From Desertivirga arenae (GTDB lineage: Bacteria > Bacteroidota > Bacteroidia > Sphingobacteriales > Sphingobacteriaceae): DNA of 64,000 nucleotides. The notes below the pieces were generated by a model. That model ran no database searches, had not been told where the DNA came from, and saw only the letters and a program-made list of their open reading frames with translations. A program made the position numbers and the translations under genes. Of this stretch, positions 18,374 through 28,311 are shown piece by piece (the first letter of the stretch is position 1; every line of letters begins with the position of its first letter). The stretch spans positions 298,618 to 362,617 of the forward strand of contig NZ_JAFEWE010000002.1 of the NCBI RefSeq assembly GCF_017355785.1, written 5' to 3'.

Positions 18374-18721
18374 CCTTAAGTCATTTTCATCTTCCGCTGG
18401 CGAACTATCCATCGGTTGAAAAGCATGTTCCGGGTACGCGACTGCTCCAGCCCACAGCAGTCGCAGAACCTTATTCTACCTTCAGGATTATATCTCCAGT
18501 AGTGTAAGTCGAATTTGCAGCGGTTGATCTTTGGCATAAGCAATCTTTACAAACAGATAAGAAAAATATGATTACAGTTAAGGATTCAAAATTACAAATG
18601 CCAGAGCGGGCAATTACTAAAACAGCATGAAAAGCTCTATCATTATCTAATTTTGCAAGTATTTTGCAGGAGAAAACCGCCCTGAAGCCTCTTAAAGGCC
18701 ATTTCTTTAAGCCTACTAATT

Positions 18722-19942
18722 TTAGCTGATCTGTTCCAGATCGTTGAAATAGGTTAATGGCATCATACCTGTTTCCTTTTTGAAGGCCCGATAAAAGGTA
18801 GAAACACTATTGAAACCAGACTCAAAAGCAACTCCATCTACGGTCATTGACGAAGACTTATCAGGGTAAGAATCAATAAATGACTGAACACGGTAAGCAT
18901 TGACCCAGTCACGAAAGTTTTTACCTAAAATGGTATTGATCACATAAGAACAATGATGGGAAGGGATAGCCAAATCCTTTGCCAGGTCAAGCATCTGAAA
19001 ATTGCTATTTAAAAAAGGTCTTTCCTTTTCCATATAGGTGGTAATTGCCTCAAAATAGATCTGAGCATATTCTTCCGAAATCTTTGACCGTCTCACTACC
19101 TTTTCTTCACCAGAACCGGTCTCTTCATCTCCTTGCTCCGGTACTAAAACTCCCTGTACCTCCCCTTCCTTCAAATCATTCCAGGCATCCCCACGCAACA
19201 AAAGGTAATTATAAAGCAGCGTTGGCTGATGAACCATATAAATGATAAAACCAAGAAGCGTAAGATATTTTGTAGTGATGATGATTGGAATAAGGTTATG
19301 TACTATGGGTAACTCTTCTCCCCAATGGGATATAAATAAGGAAATGCTGGTTAAGTGAGCCAGTGTAGTCGAAATCAGGATCGCAAATAGCCATTTCCTC
19401 TCCTTATCTTCTCGTCTCTTAATTATTTCAGATCTGCCAAATTCCCTCCAACCGAGCAAAAGATACCAGAGAAACAAAGCATGTCGTGCAAAATAGTAAT
19501 AGTAAACCGGGAATAAGCCATTCTTGACCGCTGTAAAAAACAAACCCTTCTCCATTGCCTCCTGTGCTACCACATCTGAATTAACACCAGAAAAAAGAAC
19601 GGTATAAACAGATTCGATCAGGATCAGGGTAGGAATAACGAAGTGCCAGAAGTCCTGCTTTCTCAACCCCTTCTCCTTTTGAATAAAAGACCGGATGTAG
19701 AGATAGAAACATGCCGGAGCAACGAAACTTATTGGAGCAAGGCTTTTAATCAGATAAGGATAGTTTATAAGTTCCCTGGAATTGATCAACATAAACAAAA
19801 CGTCCTGGCCCACCCTGGCAAGGAAGGGCACCATAAGCAGACGATTGAGAAAACGATCTCCCCTGCCTGAAAAAAACAGATGAAAACAGAAAATTAACAG
19901 AAACAGATTTGCAGCACCTGCAATCAAATTCCAGAAAACCAT
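18722..19942 (-). CDS. membrane-anchored AraC-family regulator
   Basis: 406 residues. About seven hydrophobic segments fill residues 1-245 (for example FLLIFCFHLFF, ILIESVYTVLFSG, LIPIIITTKYLTLLGFIIYM). They are followed by an acidic linker and a C-terminal AraC DNA-binding domain (about 290-406) with LAKDLAIPSHHCSYVIN and GFNSVSTFYRAFKKETGMMP. This 7TM-AraC layout is common in Bacteroidota, where the membrane part is thought to sense a signal directly. No obvious target gene adjoins; the acyltransferase at 20197 lies upstream on the same strand. Confidence 0.9.
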   Translation of the reverse strand: MVFWNLIAGAANLFLLIFCFHLFFSGRGDRFLNRLLMVPFLARVGQDVLFMLINSRELINYPYLIKSLAPISFVAPACFYLYIRSFIQKEKGLRKQDFWHFVIPTLILIESVYTVLFSGVNSDVVAQEAMEKGLFFTAVKNGLFPVYYYYFARHALFLWYLLLGWREFGRSEIIKRREDKERKWLFAILISTTLAHLTSISLFISHWGEELPIVHNLIPIIITTKYLTLLGFIIYMVHQPTLLYNYLLLRGDAWNDLKEGEVQGVLVPEQGDEETGSGEEKVVRRSKISEEYAQIYFEAITTYMEKERPFLNSNFQMLDLAKDLAIPSHHCSYVINTILGKNFRDWVNAYRVQSFIDSYPDKSSSMTVDGVAFESGFNSVSTFYRAFKKETGMMPLTYFNDLEQIS

Positions 19943-20196
19943 AAATCCCCTTTACCAACGCAAGCAGCGCCTTTTCTAAATCTCATTTATTCGACTCTCC
20001 GTTTGTACGATGAGCCGCTCAACTTGTTACGAGAAGGACTATGATAAGGATTTTTTTTGACTTCTTACACTATTAACCTAAAACGCAGTAAAACAAAATT
20101 CTCCCGACGGCGTGTAACGATTGTTCATTGAATTAATTTCGTTCAGTCTGATGTGCCTTTTAGAATCTTTATGAACGCCTCCCTGCATCGATGATC

Positions 20197-21228
20197 CTAC
20201 TTCAAGAATCCACAGCTTAGTAACAGTCTGGAAGCTCCTAAAGAAAACATAAGAATTGCTATTCCAAAGGAGATATTCATAAGGATCCCACTCATACCAA
20301 ATACCCATGACGAAATATCAAAACGGTTAATGATAAAGGAACCAATACGCATAAAGTAGGGATGAGTAAGGTAGATCAGAAAAACGCTTTTATTAGTAAA
20401 AGCTCTGCCGAAGTTAAACTTAGCTCTTTTCCGATAGAAGATCAGCAGCAGGAGTCCAGTAAATAGTATATTAGATAAACGCAGCACGTTTCCAAAGTCA
20501 GTATAGGGGTCGTGACGATGGATCCACTGCGACTCTTTAATAGCAACCGCATAAAACAACACCAGGAGAGGTAGAAAAGCGAAAGGATAATATTTCCAGC
20601 CAGTAACTTTCTCGTAAACCATTTGAAAGACATTACTATAACGATAGATCAGCCGGCCACAAAAAAAGAAAGACAAAAAGCCGAGAAAAGCATAGGAATG
20701 GGCACTTTCGAAAAGTCTGAGATAAATATTAGCCGAATAAAAAAGGGTGATCACTGTAAAAAGCAAGACCAGCCACCTTACCTGACTTACCTTCGTGATA
20801 AAGAAATTTAATAATTGAATAATGATCAGGTTGATAATGAACCAGTAGTTTGTTTTAAATAAAACCGTATTAATTGCCTCGCCTACTGTTACCTCAGGGC
20901 CTCTTTCCTTTCCATAGTAAGGTGAAATGAAATATTCGAAAAAGAACCATGGAAATACAAAGAGAAGATACGGCAGAAGGATATTCCTGAATTTCTTTTT
21001 CACCAGTTCCTTTACCGGATACTTCTTAATGGATTTTTCAAAGAAATAGCCTGAAATGACCATAAAAAGTATACTTCCATAATTCACAAGCTGCAGATAA
21101 AGAAAGCCTGGAAGATCCTGATTATTACCCCCTCTGTAAATTCCTGACACTGCATGATGAAGCACTACCCCGATTACCGCAATCGTTCGAAGATTCTGTA
21201 TGGATTGTGAGTAGGGTTTCTCAGACAT
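20197..21228 (-). CDS. acyltransferase-3 family membrane protein
   Basis: 343 residues with roughly ten membrane segments. The start IQNLRTIAVIGVVLHHAVSG carries the family's catalytic-type His near residue 25 and the basic Arg14. LFMVISGYFFEKS (53-65) matches the second conserved motif. Members transfer acetyl or other acyl groups to sugars and surface polymers. No polysaccharide genes adjoin, so the acceptor is unknown. Confidence 0.85.
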   Translation of the reverse strand: MSEKPYSQSIQNLRTIAVIGVVLHHAVSGIYRGGNNQDLPGFLYLQLVNYGSILFMVISGYFFEKSIKKYPVKELVKKKFRNILLPYLLFVFPWFFFEYFISPYYGKERGPEVTVGEAINTVLFKTNYWFIINLIIIQLLNFFITKVSQVRWLVLLFTVITLFYSANIYLRLFESAHSYAFLGFLSFFFCGRLIYRYSNVFQMVYEKVTGWKYYPFAFLPLLVLFYAVAIKESQWIHRHDPYTDFGNVLRLSNILFTGLLLLIFYRKRAKFNFGRAFTNKSVFLIYLTHPYFMRIGSFIINRFDISSWVFGMSGILMNISFGIAILMFSLGASRLLLSCGFLK

Positions 21229-21522
21229 GATGGTTCAGGATTTATAAGAAATATTGCTTAGCCAAAACTAAAAAAGAATTTCAGCACTGAAAACACTATC
21301 AAGAGTTTATTGTCAACACGCGCGGTACACTGTATTTTTACTCAATTCTACGCCCCTTTTACTTCTCCAAAAATGATCTGGAACACACCTCTTCTTGAGC
21401 AAAAACGGAACAGCAATGATTCTAATCACTTCAGTTTAAGAGAAGCCTACACTCTTGTACTTTTACCTCCAAACCTATCTCATTAGGCATTTTATACTTT
21501 ATCCGCTTACAGTAATATAACA

Positions 21523-22221
21523 ATGAAAAGGGCCTTACTCGTAGTTTTTGCATGTTTTACTTTTACCCAAACCTTCTCTCAATACAATTTTTACCGGCTG
21601 GCGGCCGGGGGCTTTGCGGGTCCTAACACGGCGTTTGCCGACGTCTCAAAAAAGATCCCTGCACCAACCATTGGAGGAGCACTCGATTGGTTCGTCACGC
21701 CTTTTACAACTATCGGACTGGAATTACAAAAAGGGATACTTAGCGGGGGTGATAGAATGAGGGACCCGCATCTGCGATTCTTCCAAAATAATTATAGTAC
21801 CCTAACTCTTGGCACGAAAGTCCATTTGGGACAGGTAATTGACTTTCGTAACAGCAATTTCCTGTACGCCATCAAACACTTATACATGGGGATTGGAATT
21901 GGCGTAATAAAAAACAGCATCAAAGAGGATAAAATAGTCAGAATACAACCAGGTACGGGTTGGCAATTCCCGGGAACAGATAAAAGCACCAATGTTACCG
22001 TTCCGGTCAATGCAGGGATGAACTTTAACATTGTAGACCGTTGGGGTTATACCAGGTATATCTTTAATATCAACTACCAGTTAAATATTACGGCAGGTGA
22101 AGGACTAGATGGTTATAATGATGCATCTTTCGGCTCTCCCTGGAGTAATATTCCTGATATGTATGGCTTTGCCTCTGTTGGTTTGAAATTTTGTTTTGGC
22201 CCTCAAGGTCTATACTACTAA
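21523..22221 (+). CDS. outer-membrane beta-barrel-like protein
   Basis: 232 residues. Signal peptide 1-19 (cleavage after FSQ). The mature part has alternating hydrophobic strands and Gly/aromatic turns (GGALDWFVTPFTTIGLELQKG, HLYMGIGIGVIKNSI, YTRYIFNINYQLNITAGEG). It ends with an aromatic residue (LYY), as outer-membrane barrels do. Probably a small eight- to ten-stranded barrel; function unknown. Confidence 0.75.
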   Translation: MKRALLVVFACFTFTQTFSQYNFYRLAAGGFAGPNTAFADVSKKIPAPTIGGALDWFVTPFTTIGLELQKGILSGGDRMRDPHLRFFQNNYSTLTLGTKVHLGQVIDFRNSNFLYAIKHLYMGIGIGVIKNSIKEDKIVRIQPGTGWQFPGTDKSTNVTVPVNAGMNFNIVDRWGYTRYIFNINYQLNITAGEGLDGYNDASFGSPWSNIPDMYGFASVGLKFCFGPQGLYY

Positions 22222-22312
22222 AAAAATAACCTCGCCAAAAAGCTTTTTAATTATTTTTTTATAACCTTTTACGTACACATAGCGTATAAAGCAGTCATCT
22301 CGGCCTTTCGCT

Positions 22313-22747
22313 ATGTTTACTGAAAGTAACATCTGGTGCATAATTACATTGAGTACAGGAATAAAAGACCTTTGTGCGGCATTGTCAGCGAACATACTCG
22401 CGGAAGGATTTTTGTCCAGAACGAGTAACACACTTACTGGCCTATGCGTCTTTTCCAGAAATAATAATCTTATTCTCGTTGAAGGAGATAAAGAGAAAGT
22501 GCACGAATCCTATCAAAAATCAAAGAAAAATCCCTACCATCATAGTATCATTAAGATTTACGATGGCCCTGTTCCCTTCCGTTGCTTCGAAGATTACCCT
22601 TTAGCATTTAAGGCCCTTGCCCCAAGTATTTATAAAGAGCTCGACACCTTTAAAACTCCCGGGCAATTGGAATACTTTGAAGAATACCTTAAAATAGATC
22701 ATATCTCCTCGATTCTGGTTAAGAACTTTATTATCAATAATAGTTAA
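22313..22747 (+). CDS. BLUF-like protein lacking flavin-contact residues
   Basis: 144 residues. The order of elements follows BLUF blue-light sensors: an N-terminal strand (WCIITLSTG), a helix, NTLTGLCVFSRNNNLILVEGDKEKV, then SIIKIYDGPVPFRCFEDYPLAFKAL. Canonical BLUF domains use a Tyr in the first strand, an Asn before the GITG-like turn, and a Gln in the F-x-Q-x-L-E-G strand. Here these read Thr12, Asn39 and Ile54, so the photochemical Tyr-Gln pair is gone. It may be a non-photosensory descendant of the fold. It is separated from the beta-barrel gene by 91 bases. The alignment is by eye. Confidence 0.6.
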   Translation: MFTESNIWCIITLSTGIKDLCAALSANILAEGFLSRTSNTLTGLCVFSRNNNLILVEGDKEKVHESYQKSKKNPYHHSIIKIYDGPVPFRCFEDYPLAFKALAPSIYKELDTFKTPGQLEYFEEYLKIDHISSILVKNFIINNS

Positions 22748-22750
22748 TAC

Positions 22751-24178
22751 TTATACTTTTGCCACCTTCCAGCTTCCGCGACTGAACAACCATAAAGTAA
22801 AAATCCCCACAGAAGTCTCCGACACAAAGACAGCCCAGAATACACCCGCTTCCTTCAGGTTAAAATGGATCGCCAGCGTATAGGATAATGGGATCTGGAT
22901 CAACCAAAAGAAAACCAGATTAATCAGCGTTGGTGTTTTGGTATCTCCCGACCCGTTAAAGGCAGAAGTGGAAACCATCCACCAGCCATAAACGAAATAA
23001 GAGAAGGATAAGATACGCAGCCATTCTGCTCCCACCCTGATCACATTCTCATCCTGAGTAAAAATCTGCATTAAAGAACGGTTAAAAAAGAAGTAGATCA
23101 CCGAAACGCAAAGCAGGAATATCATATTATAGCATCCTGTCTTCCATACAGCCGACTCGGCCCGGTCGGGACTACCAGCTCCAAGGTTCTGCCCCACTAA
23201 TGTAGCAGCAGCATTAGACATGCCCCAGGCCGGCATCATGGTAAACATCATGATCCGCATCGCGATCGTCGAGCCCGCTACAGCTTCACTTCCTACTTCT
23301 GCAAGGATACGCATCAGAAAGATCCAGGAGGTCATGGCGATGATCATCTGACCTATTCCTCCTAAAGCTGTGCGAAAAATGCCCCCCATGATCTTTAGAT
23401 GCCAGCGCACCTGTGATAACTTCACCCCGATATGTTTGCCTCCCTTTAGTAGAAGATAGATTTGACTAAGCACACCAATACCGCGGCCGAGGTTAGTAGC
23501 TATCGCTGCCCCTTCTATTCCGAAGGCAGGAAAGGGCCCATATCCAAAGATCAAAAGAGGACAAAGAATAATGTTCAAACCATTAGAGATCCAGAGTATC
23601 CGCATGGCAATAGCAGCATCTCCGGCACCACGGAAAATGGCATTAATTACAAACAATAGTACGATCACCAAATTCCCGCCAAGCATCCATTGCGTATAAT
23701 GATAACCATGGTTGATTGACCATTCGTCCGCTCCCATCAAAGCAAGTAGTTCCTTCGCATAAAAAATCCCACCTAAAGCAAAGGGTATCGAAGCCAGAAC
23801 CCCCAAAAAAACAGATTGTACCGCAGCGATAGATGCGTCTTCCTTATTCTTCTCGCCTACCCTTCTGGCAATAGTAGCTGTAATAGCAGTTGCCAGTCCC
23901 ATGGCAATAGAATACAGCAGGAACAGATAAGTTTCGGTAAGCCCTACAGTGGCCACAGCAGAAGCACCCAACCGACTTACAAAATAAATATCAACCACTG
24001 CAAAAGTCGATTCCATTACCAGTTCAAGGATCATGGGTACAGCCAGAAGAAAAATTGCTCTTTTAAGACCGATTTTAGTATAGTCTGCTTCCGTGCCCAT
24101 AATAGCCCCCTTAAGCTCTTGCCAAATTGAAGAGCGGGGCTCACGGAACATTTCTTGATCAATGTTTGCTTCATTCAT
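22751..24178 (-). CDS. MATE family efflux transporter
   Basis: 475 residues, about twelve membrane helices in two homologous halves. Family features include LAVPMILELVMESTFAVVD (49-67) with the conserved VDIYFVSRLG, and the second-half match MMPAWGMSNAAATLVGQNLGAG. Exports cationic drugs or metabolites in exchange for Na+ or H+ (family knowledge). It ends four bases from the BLUF-like gene's stop, in convergent orientation. Confidence 0.9.
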   Translation of the reverse strand: MNEANIDQEMFREPRSSIWQELKGAIMGTEADYTKIGLKRAIFLLAVPMILELVMESTFAVVDIYFVSRLGASAVATVGLTETYLFLLYSIAMGLATAITATIARRVGEKNKEDASIAAVQSVFLGVLASIPFALGGIFYAKELLALMGADEWSINHGYHYTQWMLGGNLVIVLLFVINAIFRGAGDAAIAMRILWISNGLNIILCPLLIFGYGPFPAFGIEGAAIATNLGRGIGVLSQIYLLLKGGKHIGVKLSQVRWHLKIMGGIFRTALGGIGQMIIAMTSWIFLMRILAEVGSEAVAGSTIAMRIMMFTMMPAWGMSNAAATLVGQNLGAGSPDRAESAVWKTGCYNMIFLLCVSVIYFFFNRSLMQIFTQDENVIRVGAEWLRILSFSYFVYGWWMVSTSAFNGSGDTKTPTLINLVFFWLIQIPLSYTLAIHFNLKEAGVFWAVFVSETSVGIFTLWLFSRGSWKVAKV

Positions 24179-24841
24179 AGGTCTCGGAGGTGTTTTAGGT
24201 TAATGCAATCAGCTTTATAGGCTATTACAAAGGTACTTAGCTGATTGAATATAGAAAGCAGCAATCTCGACAAATTGCGGGGGTATTTGCGACATTGTTA
24301 ATCAGAAAAGAAACTGTGATCCCAAGCGGAGGAATAAACCTTGCTTCACACGATCCTTAGAACGCATATTTTGTGCAGTACCTCGGGCAGTCTTTCAAAC
24401 ATTCTCCAGGCAAGGCAAAGATTTAGACGGGAATACCCGAAACACCGGGTAACGGAGCTCTGAGTAAACAAACGGAATGAAAGATAATGTAATGGAGTAG
24501 TTGACAGGATGTGTGCGGTCTGGGCAAAGGGAATTAAACGGAAAACCTGATCAATGTTGTAACATTTACCTGGTTTCCCGCGTAAAAAATAGTGCGTTAA
24601 TAAAATAGAGGGTCGGGTCCCATATCCGCCCTTTCTTTTATTTCTTTCAAAAGGGATAAAAGATCTATCAGACACTACCGTGTCGCCATCCTTCTAATAA
24701 ATTGGTCATCACAACTCGGTAAAGTATTAGCTGCTAAGAGGCAATTTTGAATTTGCTAAAATGATGATTTTTAATGAATGATTAATTAAAATTATTGAGA
24801 ATAAAATAACCTATTTTTGAAACAGCGATCTACCTTAAACA
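24179..24841. other. intergenic region with an imperfect long hairpin and a suspicious open frame
   Basis: No recognised gene. A hairpin of about 13 pairs out of 16 is formed by 24543-24558 and 24561-24576, centred on AATGTTGTAACATT. The minus strand stays open for 109 codons (24346-24675), but the product is rich in Leu, Phe, Arg, Ser and Cys with no domain, as expected of antisense reading. A -7 promoter match TATTTTTG (24812-24819) serves the kinase that follows. Confidence 0.45.
24812..24819 (+). promoter_or_regulatory. -7 promoter element for the ethylene-receptor-like kinase
   Basis: TATTTTTG fits TAnnTTTG and lies 22 bases before the start codon, giving a very short leader. A -33 box at the usual spacing is not evident. 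Confidence 0.4.
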
Positions 24842-26356
24842 ATGCAGGACATTATTAATTTTTTTTCAGATATCTTCTCTACTGAATTCTGGCCGGCCCG
24901 CTGGAACTGCGGTTTATGGACAGACTTTCACGGTTGGCTCTATATTATAGCAGAATTAATGATTTGGGCTGCCTATTTCGCCATTCCCTTTCTATTGTTC
25001 CGTATCATTTCTCAAAGAAAAGATCTGCCCTTTTCAAAAATAGTCTGGCTATTTATTGCCTTTATCCTGCTCTGTGGATCTACACATCTCATGGATGCCC
25101 TTATATTCTGGTGGCCCGCCTACCGCTTTAGCGCGCTTCTGAAGTTCATCACCGGTGTGGTTTCTCTTTTCACTGTCTACGCCCTTTATAAGATCATGCC
25201 TCAGCTTCTACACCTGCGAACCTCAGAAGATCTTGAAGCTGTTTCCGAAAAAAGAAGAAAAGCAGAATTGCAGTTCTCTAACGTCTTCAACTTTTCGGCA
25301 GTGGGAATGGCTTTAGTCTCTGCTGAAGGAAAATGGCTAAGGGTCATCAAGGCTGTCCTCGACTTCCTGGGTTATACCGAATCAGAGTTACTGGAACTTA
25401 ACTTTCAGCAGATCACACACCCCGAAGATCTTGTTGATGATGAAAAAAACATCGAGATGATGCTCTGCGGCGAAATAAGAAGCTACCAAATGGAGAAACG
25501 GTATATCAAAAAAGATGGGAGCATCTCCTGGGCTTTACTTACGGTATCGCTGGTGAGGAATGAAGACGGGACTCCCGATTTTTTTATTTCTCAGATAACG
25601 GATATCAACAACAGTAAGAAGCTGATCAACACCATCGACCTGATGAACAAGAAGGACGAGTTTATGACGATCGCTGCTCACGAACTGAAGACTCCTATTA
25701 CAAGTGTTAAGGGCGCCTTGCAAATTGTAGAGAGCAATCTAAGAAGATCAGAAGATGGCGGAAAAAACCAACCCTTCATAGAGATAGCTAACAAGCAAAT
25801 TAAAAAATTAACCTGGATAGTGAACGATCTCCTGGATGTAACGAAAATTCAAGCAGGAAAACTCCTTATCAATATTGCTTCATTCCAGGTGCAAAGCCTC
25901 ATAGAAGAAGCAATAGATCAGGTACGTTACGAGAAGAAGGAAAGAGCTATACAACTGGAAGGCGATCTGTCAGCCTTTATAGAGGGCGACAAAGTGAGAT
26001 TGGAGCAGGTATTAGTTAATCTACTAACCAACGCAATCAAATACTCCCCTAAAGGAGGAGACATCCTGATCAGGGTAGAATACTTGGAAGAAAAGCTACG
26101 AATATCTGTAATTGATCAAGGTATCGGGATAGATCCTGATAAGATCCCCTTACTCTTTCAGCGGTTTTTCAGGGTCGAAAACACTTCGCAGAACTTCTCA
26201 GGATTAGGAATGGGATTATACATCTCCTCGGAGATCATTAAAGCTCACGATGGGGAGATTGGTGTTGAGAGTAAAATGGGAGAAGGAGCAACTTTCTGGT
26301 TTAATCTTCCCTTAAAGACAAAAACCATCCCGCCTATCATCCTATTAGCCAATTAA
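24842..26356 (+). CDS. histidine kinase with an ethylene-receptor-like membrane sensor
   Basis: 504 residues. Three membrane helices (about 32-125) match the ethylene-binding domain of plant ETR1 and cyanobacterial receptors: WAAYFAIPF, then FIAFILLCGSTHLMDAL, then VVSLFTVYALYKIMPQLL. The residues that hold the copper cofactor in ETR1 (Cys65, His69) are present as Cys78 and His82. ETR1 Tyr32, Ile35, Pro36 and Ile62 correspond to Tyr45, Ile48, Pro49 and Ile75. ETR1 Asp25 appears as Glu38. A PAS domain (about 143-258), HisKA with His280 (AAHELKTPITS), and an HATPase ending GLGMGLYISSEII follow. No response regulator adjoins. Ligand is inferred, not shown. Confidence 0.9.
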   Translation: MQDIINFFSDIFSTEFWPARWNCGLWTDFHGWLYIIAELMIWAAYFAIPFLLFRIISQRKDLPFSKIVWLFIAFILLCGSTHLMDALIFWWPAYRFSALLKFITGVVSLFTVYALYKIMPQLLHLRTSEDLEAVSEKRRKAELQFSNVFNFSAVGMALVSAEGKWLRVIKAVLDFLGYTESELLELNFQQITHPEDLVDDEKNIEMMLCGEIRSYQMEKRYIKKDGSISWALLTVSLVRNEDGTPDFFISQITDINNSKKLINTIDLMNKKDEFMTIAAHELKTPITSVKGALQIVESNLRRSEDGGKNQPFIEIANKQIKKLTWIVNDLLDVTKIQAGKLLINIASFQVQSLIEEAIDQVRYEKKERAIQLEGDLSAFIEGDKVRLEQVLVNLLTNAIKYSPKGGDILIRVEYLEEKLRISVIDQGIGIDPDKIPLLFQRFFRVENTSQNFSGLGMGLYISSEIIKAHDGEIGVESKMGEGATFWFNLPLKTKTIPPIILLAN

Positions 26357-26660
26357 TGCCCTCCTTCCCGACCTGATTGTCATAACATTGTAATTACTAC
26401 TTGACAAAGTTCTGCAAGCCTAGTTGAATCATACACCAAACCTTGTTGAATGTTTCCACAATTTTCATTTTTCTTATTTTGAAACAAACAGCCAGGATCG
26501 CTGTTAAAGGGGCTTTTTCTCACAAAACGCACATTTGGCACAGATCTTAATTTAAAAGTTAAAGAGTTTAGAGTCTAATTTCTTTAATTAAAATCGTTGT
26601 AACGCCCTTTCAACCCGGTACGTAAGGGTGTACATTGTCTATGAGTTTATGAGTTTATTT
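26357..26660. other. intergenic leader without a recognised gene
   Basis: About 300 AT-rich bases between the kinase and the beta-helix lipoprotein. I see no gene, hairpin terminator or clear TAnnTTTG element; TATTTTG near 26474 is one base short of the consensus. Confidence 0.4.
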
Positions 26661-28127
26661 ATGAAAAGGTTTTATCAAGGGGCATTTGTCTTTACCGCCC
26701 TAAGTTTATTTGCTTGCAAGAAAGACAATATCACTCCAGAAGAACAAGAGTTTAAGATCACTGAAAAAGTAGCAGCTATATCAACAACTACTAGTAGTAG
26801 CACAGGAATATTAACACCGAACGCGGTAGGTCTAAATGGGAATGGATCTACAGACAACCGTACAAATTTGCAGAATTTAATAAATTCATATGCTGCAAAA
26901 GGTCAGACCCTGGTACTACCGGCCGGAAGATTTTTGATCTCCAATGAAATAATCATTCCAAGCAATGCTTCTATTCAGGGGCAAGGTGAAAGCACAGAGA
27001 TCTTCTTAAACAATGGTTCAACCACAAACAGAAGGGTATTCCGGGTTCCAACTCAAAAAAGCAATATAAAGATCAAGAACATTAAATTGAATGCCAACTA
27101 TGCGGGGAATACTGGCGCTCAATTAGTTGCTATGTATGTAACAGATAATGTAAAGACAGTATCCTTTGAGAATGTAACCTTCTCAGGAAGCCGTGATGCA
27201 GGCACGCTAACCGTAAAAGGAATGAACGCATATCAGGTAGTAGGCCTTAGTGTGATCAACTGTAAATTCACAGATGCAGGTCGCAGTTTGGTTGAACTAA
27301 GAGGAACAAAAGATGTAATTGTAACGGGAAATCAATTTACCCGGTGGGGACTACAAAATGCATCTTCTCCAGGGTTTCAATTGCAAAGTCAGGACAACAT
27401 TAATGTAAATATCTCCGGCAATACATTCAATAACACTAACGGTATTCAATTCGCTATCGAATGTGCAGCAGCTTATGTTAGAAATTCCACTATTTCTAAC
27501 AACACCTTCAACGATCCTAATGGTCGCGGTGGCAATGGGATCTCTGGATATTTCATGAGTTCAACGATCACGAAGAACGTAATGAACGGAGGGGTTGGAA
27601 ATCACCGCAGTGGTTTAGAGATCTTCGGCTCTTACAATAACTTAACCTATAATACTATCACAGCAGGAAGTATTGCCATCTCTGGTGGCTTCAAGGAAGA
27701 TGCAACAATGGTGACTATTGCAAATAATAATGTTAAGACCAAAAATGATAATGTTGGTGGAATTCAATTAGGAGGAAGCAGCTATAACCTCAACAATATT
27801 AAGATCCAGAACAATACTATTGATACACGTGCTTCTAAAGGTAATTCTTCAGCTATTGTTTTAGGTACCTATAATACAACCCGCGTAGTTTCAGACATCA
27901 CCGTTTCTGGCAATACCGTTTACACGAATTGCCACTGTATCCGCGCTCAGGCTTTGGCCGGCAGTAAAAACATCTATATTAATAACAATTATTGGAAAAC
28001 GGGATACACCTGGCTGGGTATGATCACCAATACATTCTCCAATATAACAGGCAGCGGTAACGTGAACGAACTTTCCAATAAGAGTGTTAGTTACAGCACC
28101 TCTATGACACCGGTTGCAGTAAAATAA
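26661..28127 (+). CDS. right-handed beta-helix lipoprotein
   Basis: About 488 residues from the ATG at 26661. The frame opens 11 codons earlier, but MKRFYQGAFVFTALSLFAC is a proper lipoprotein signal, with the lipid-carrying Cys at residue 19. After a Ser/Thr-rich tether comes a pectate-lyase-like start (NAVGLNGNGSTDNRTNLQNLI) and then repeated N-x-F / N-x-I coils (SNNTFND, ITKNVMNGG, IANNNVKT, IQNNTID) typical of a parallel beta helix. Likely a surface or periplasmic glycan-binding protein or lyase; no catalytic triad was identified. An eleven-pair hairpin follows. Confidence 0.8.
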   Translation: MKRFYQGAFVFTALSLFACKKDNITPEEQEFKITEKVAAISTTTSSSTGILTPNAVGLNGNGSTDNRTNLQNLINSYAAKGQTLVLPAGRFLISNEIIIPSNASIQGQGESTEIFLNNGSTTNRRVFRVPTQKSNIKIKNIKLNANYAGNTGAQLVAMYVTDNVKTVSFENVTFSGSRDAGTLTVKGMNAYQVVGLSVINCKFTDAGRSLVELRGTKDVIVTGNQFTRWGLQNASSPGFQLQSQDNINVNISGNTFNNTNGIQFAIECAAAYVRNSTISNNTFNDPNGRGGNGISGYFMSSTITKNVMNGGVGNHRSGLEIFGSYNNLTYNTITAGSIAISGGFKEDATMVTIANNNVKTKNDNVGGIQLGGSSYNLNNIKIQNNTIDTRASKGNSSAIVLGTYNTTRVVSDITVSGNTVYTNCHCIRAQALAGSKNIYINNNYWKTGYTWLGMITNTFSNITGSGNVNELSNKSVSYSTSMTPVAVK

Positions 28128-28143
28128 AACAACAAACACAAAG

Positions 28144-28180
28144 AAGGAAAGGCTGTACGATGAACGTAGAGCCTTTCCTT
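28144..28180 (+). terminator. terminator hairpin after the beta-helix lipoprotein
   Basis: AAGGAAAGGCT (28144-28154) pairs perfectly with AGCCTTTCCTT (28170-28180). It lies 16 bases past the stop codon. The T-content after it is modest. Confidence 0.7.
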
Positions 28181-28311
28181 GTCTATCTACTTCTTAAATA
28201 GTAAGTTTTTTAGCAGCAAGGAGGTTCAGAAATGTTTTAAACGAAGAATAATCTTGCACAAGCTTGTCAAATACGTGCCATAGCTATGACGAAACTAAGT
28301 CCTGCCAGTCC

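Noticed and set aside
24346-24675. 109-codon minus-strand frame as a gene
   Set aside because: Composition and lack of any domain look like antisense reading. Kept only as part of an odd intergenic region.
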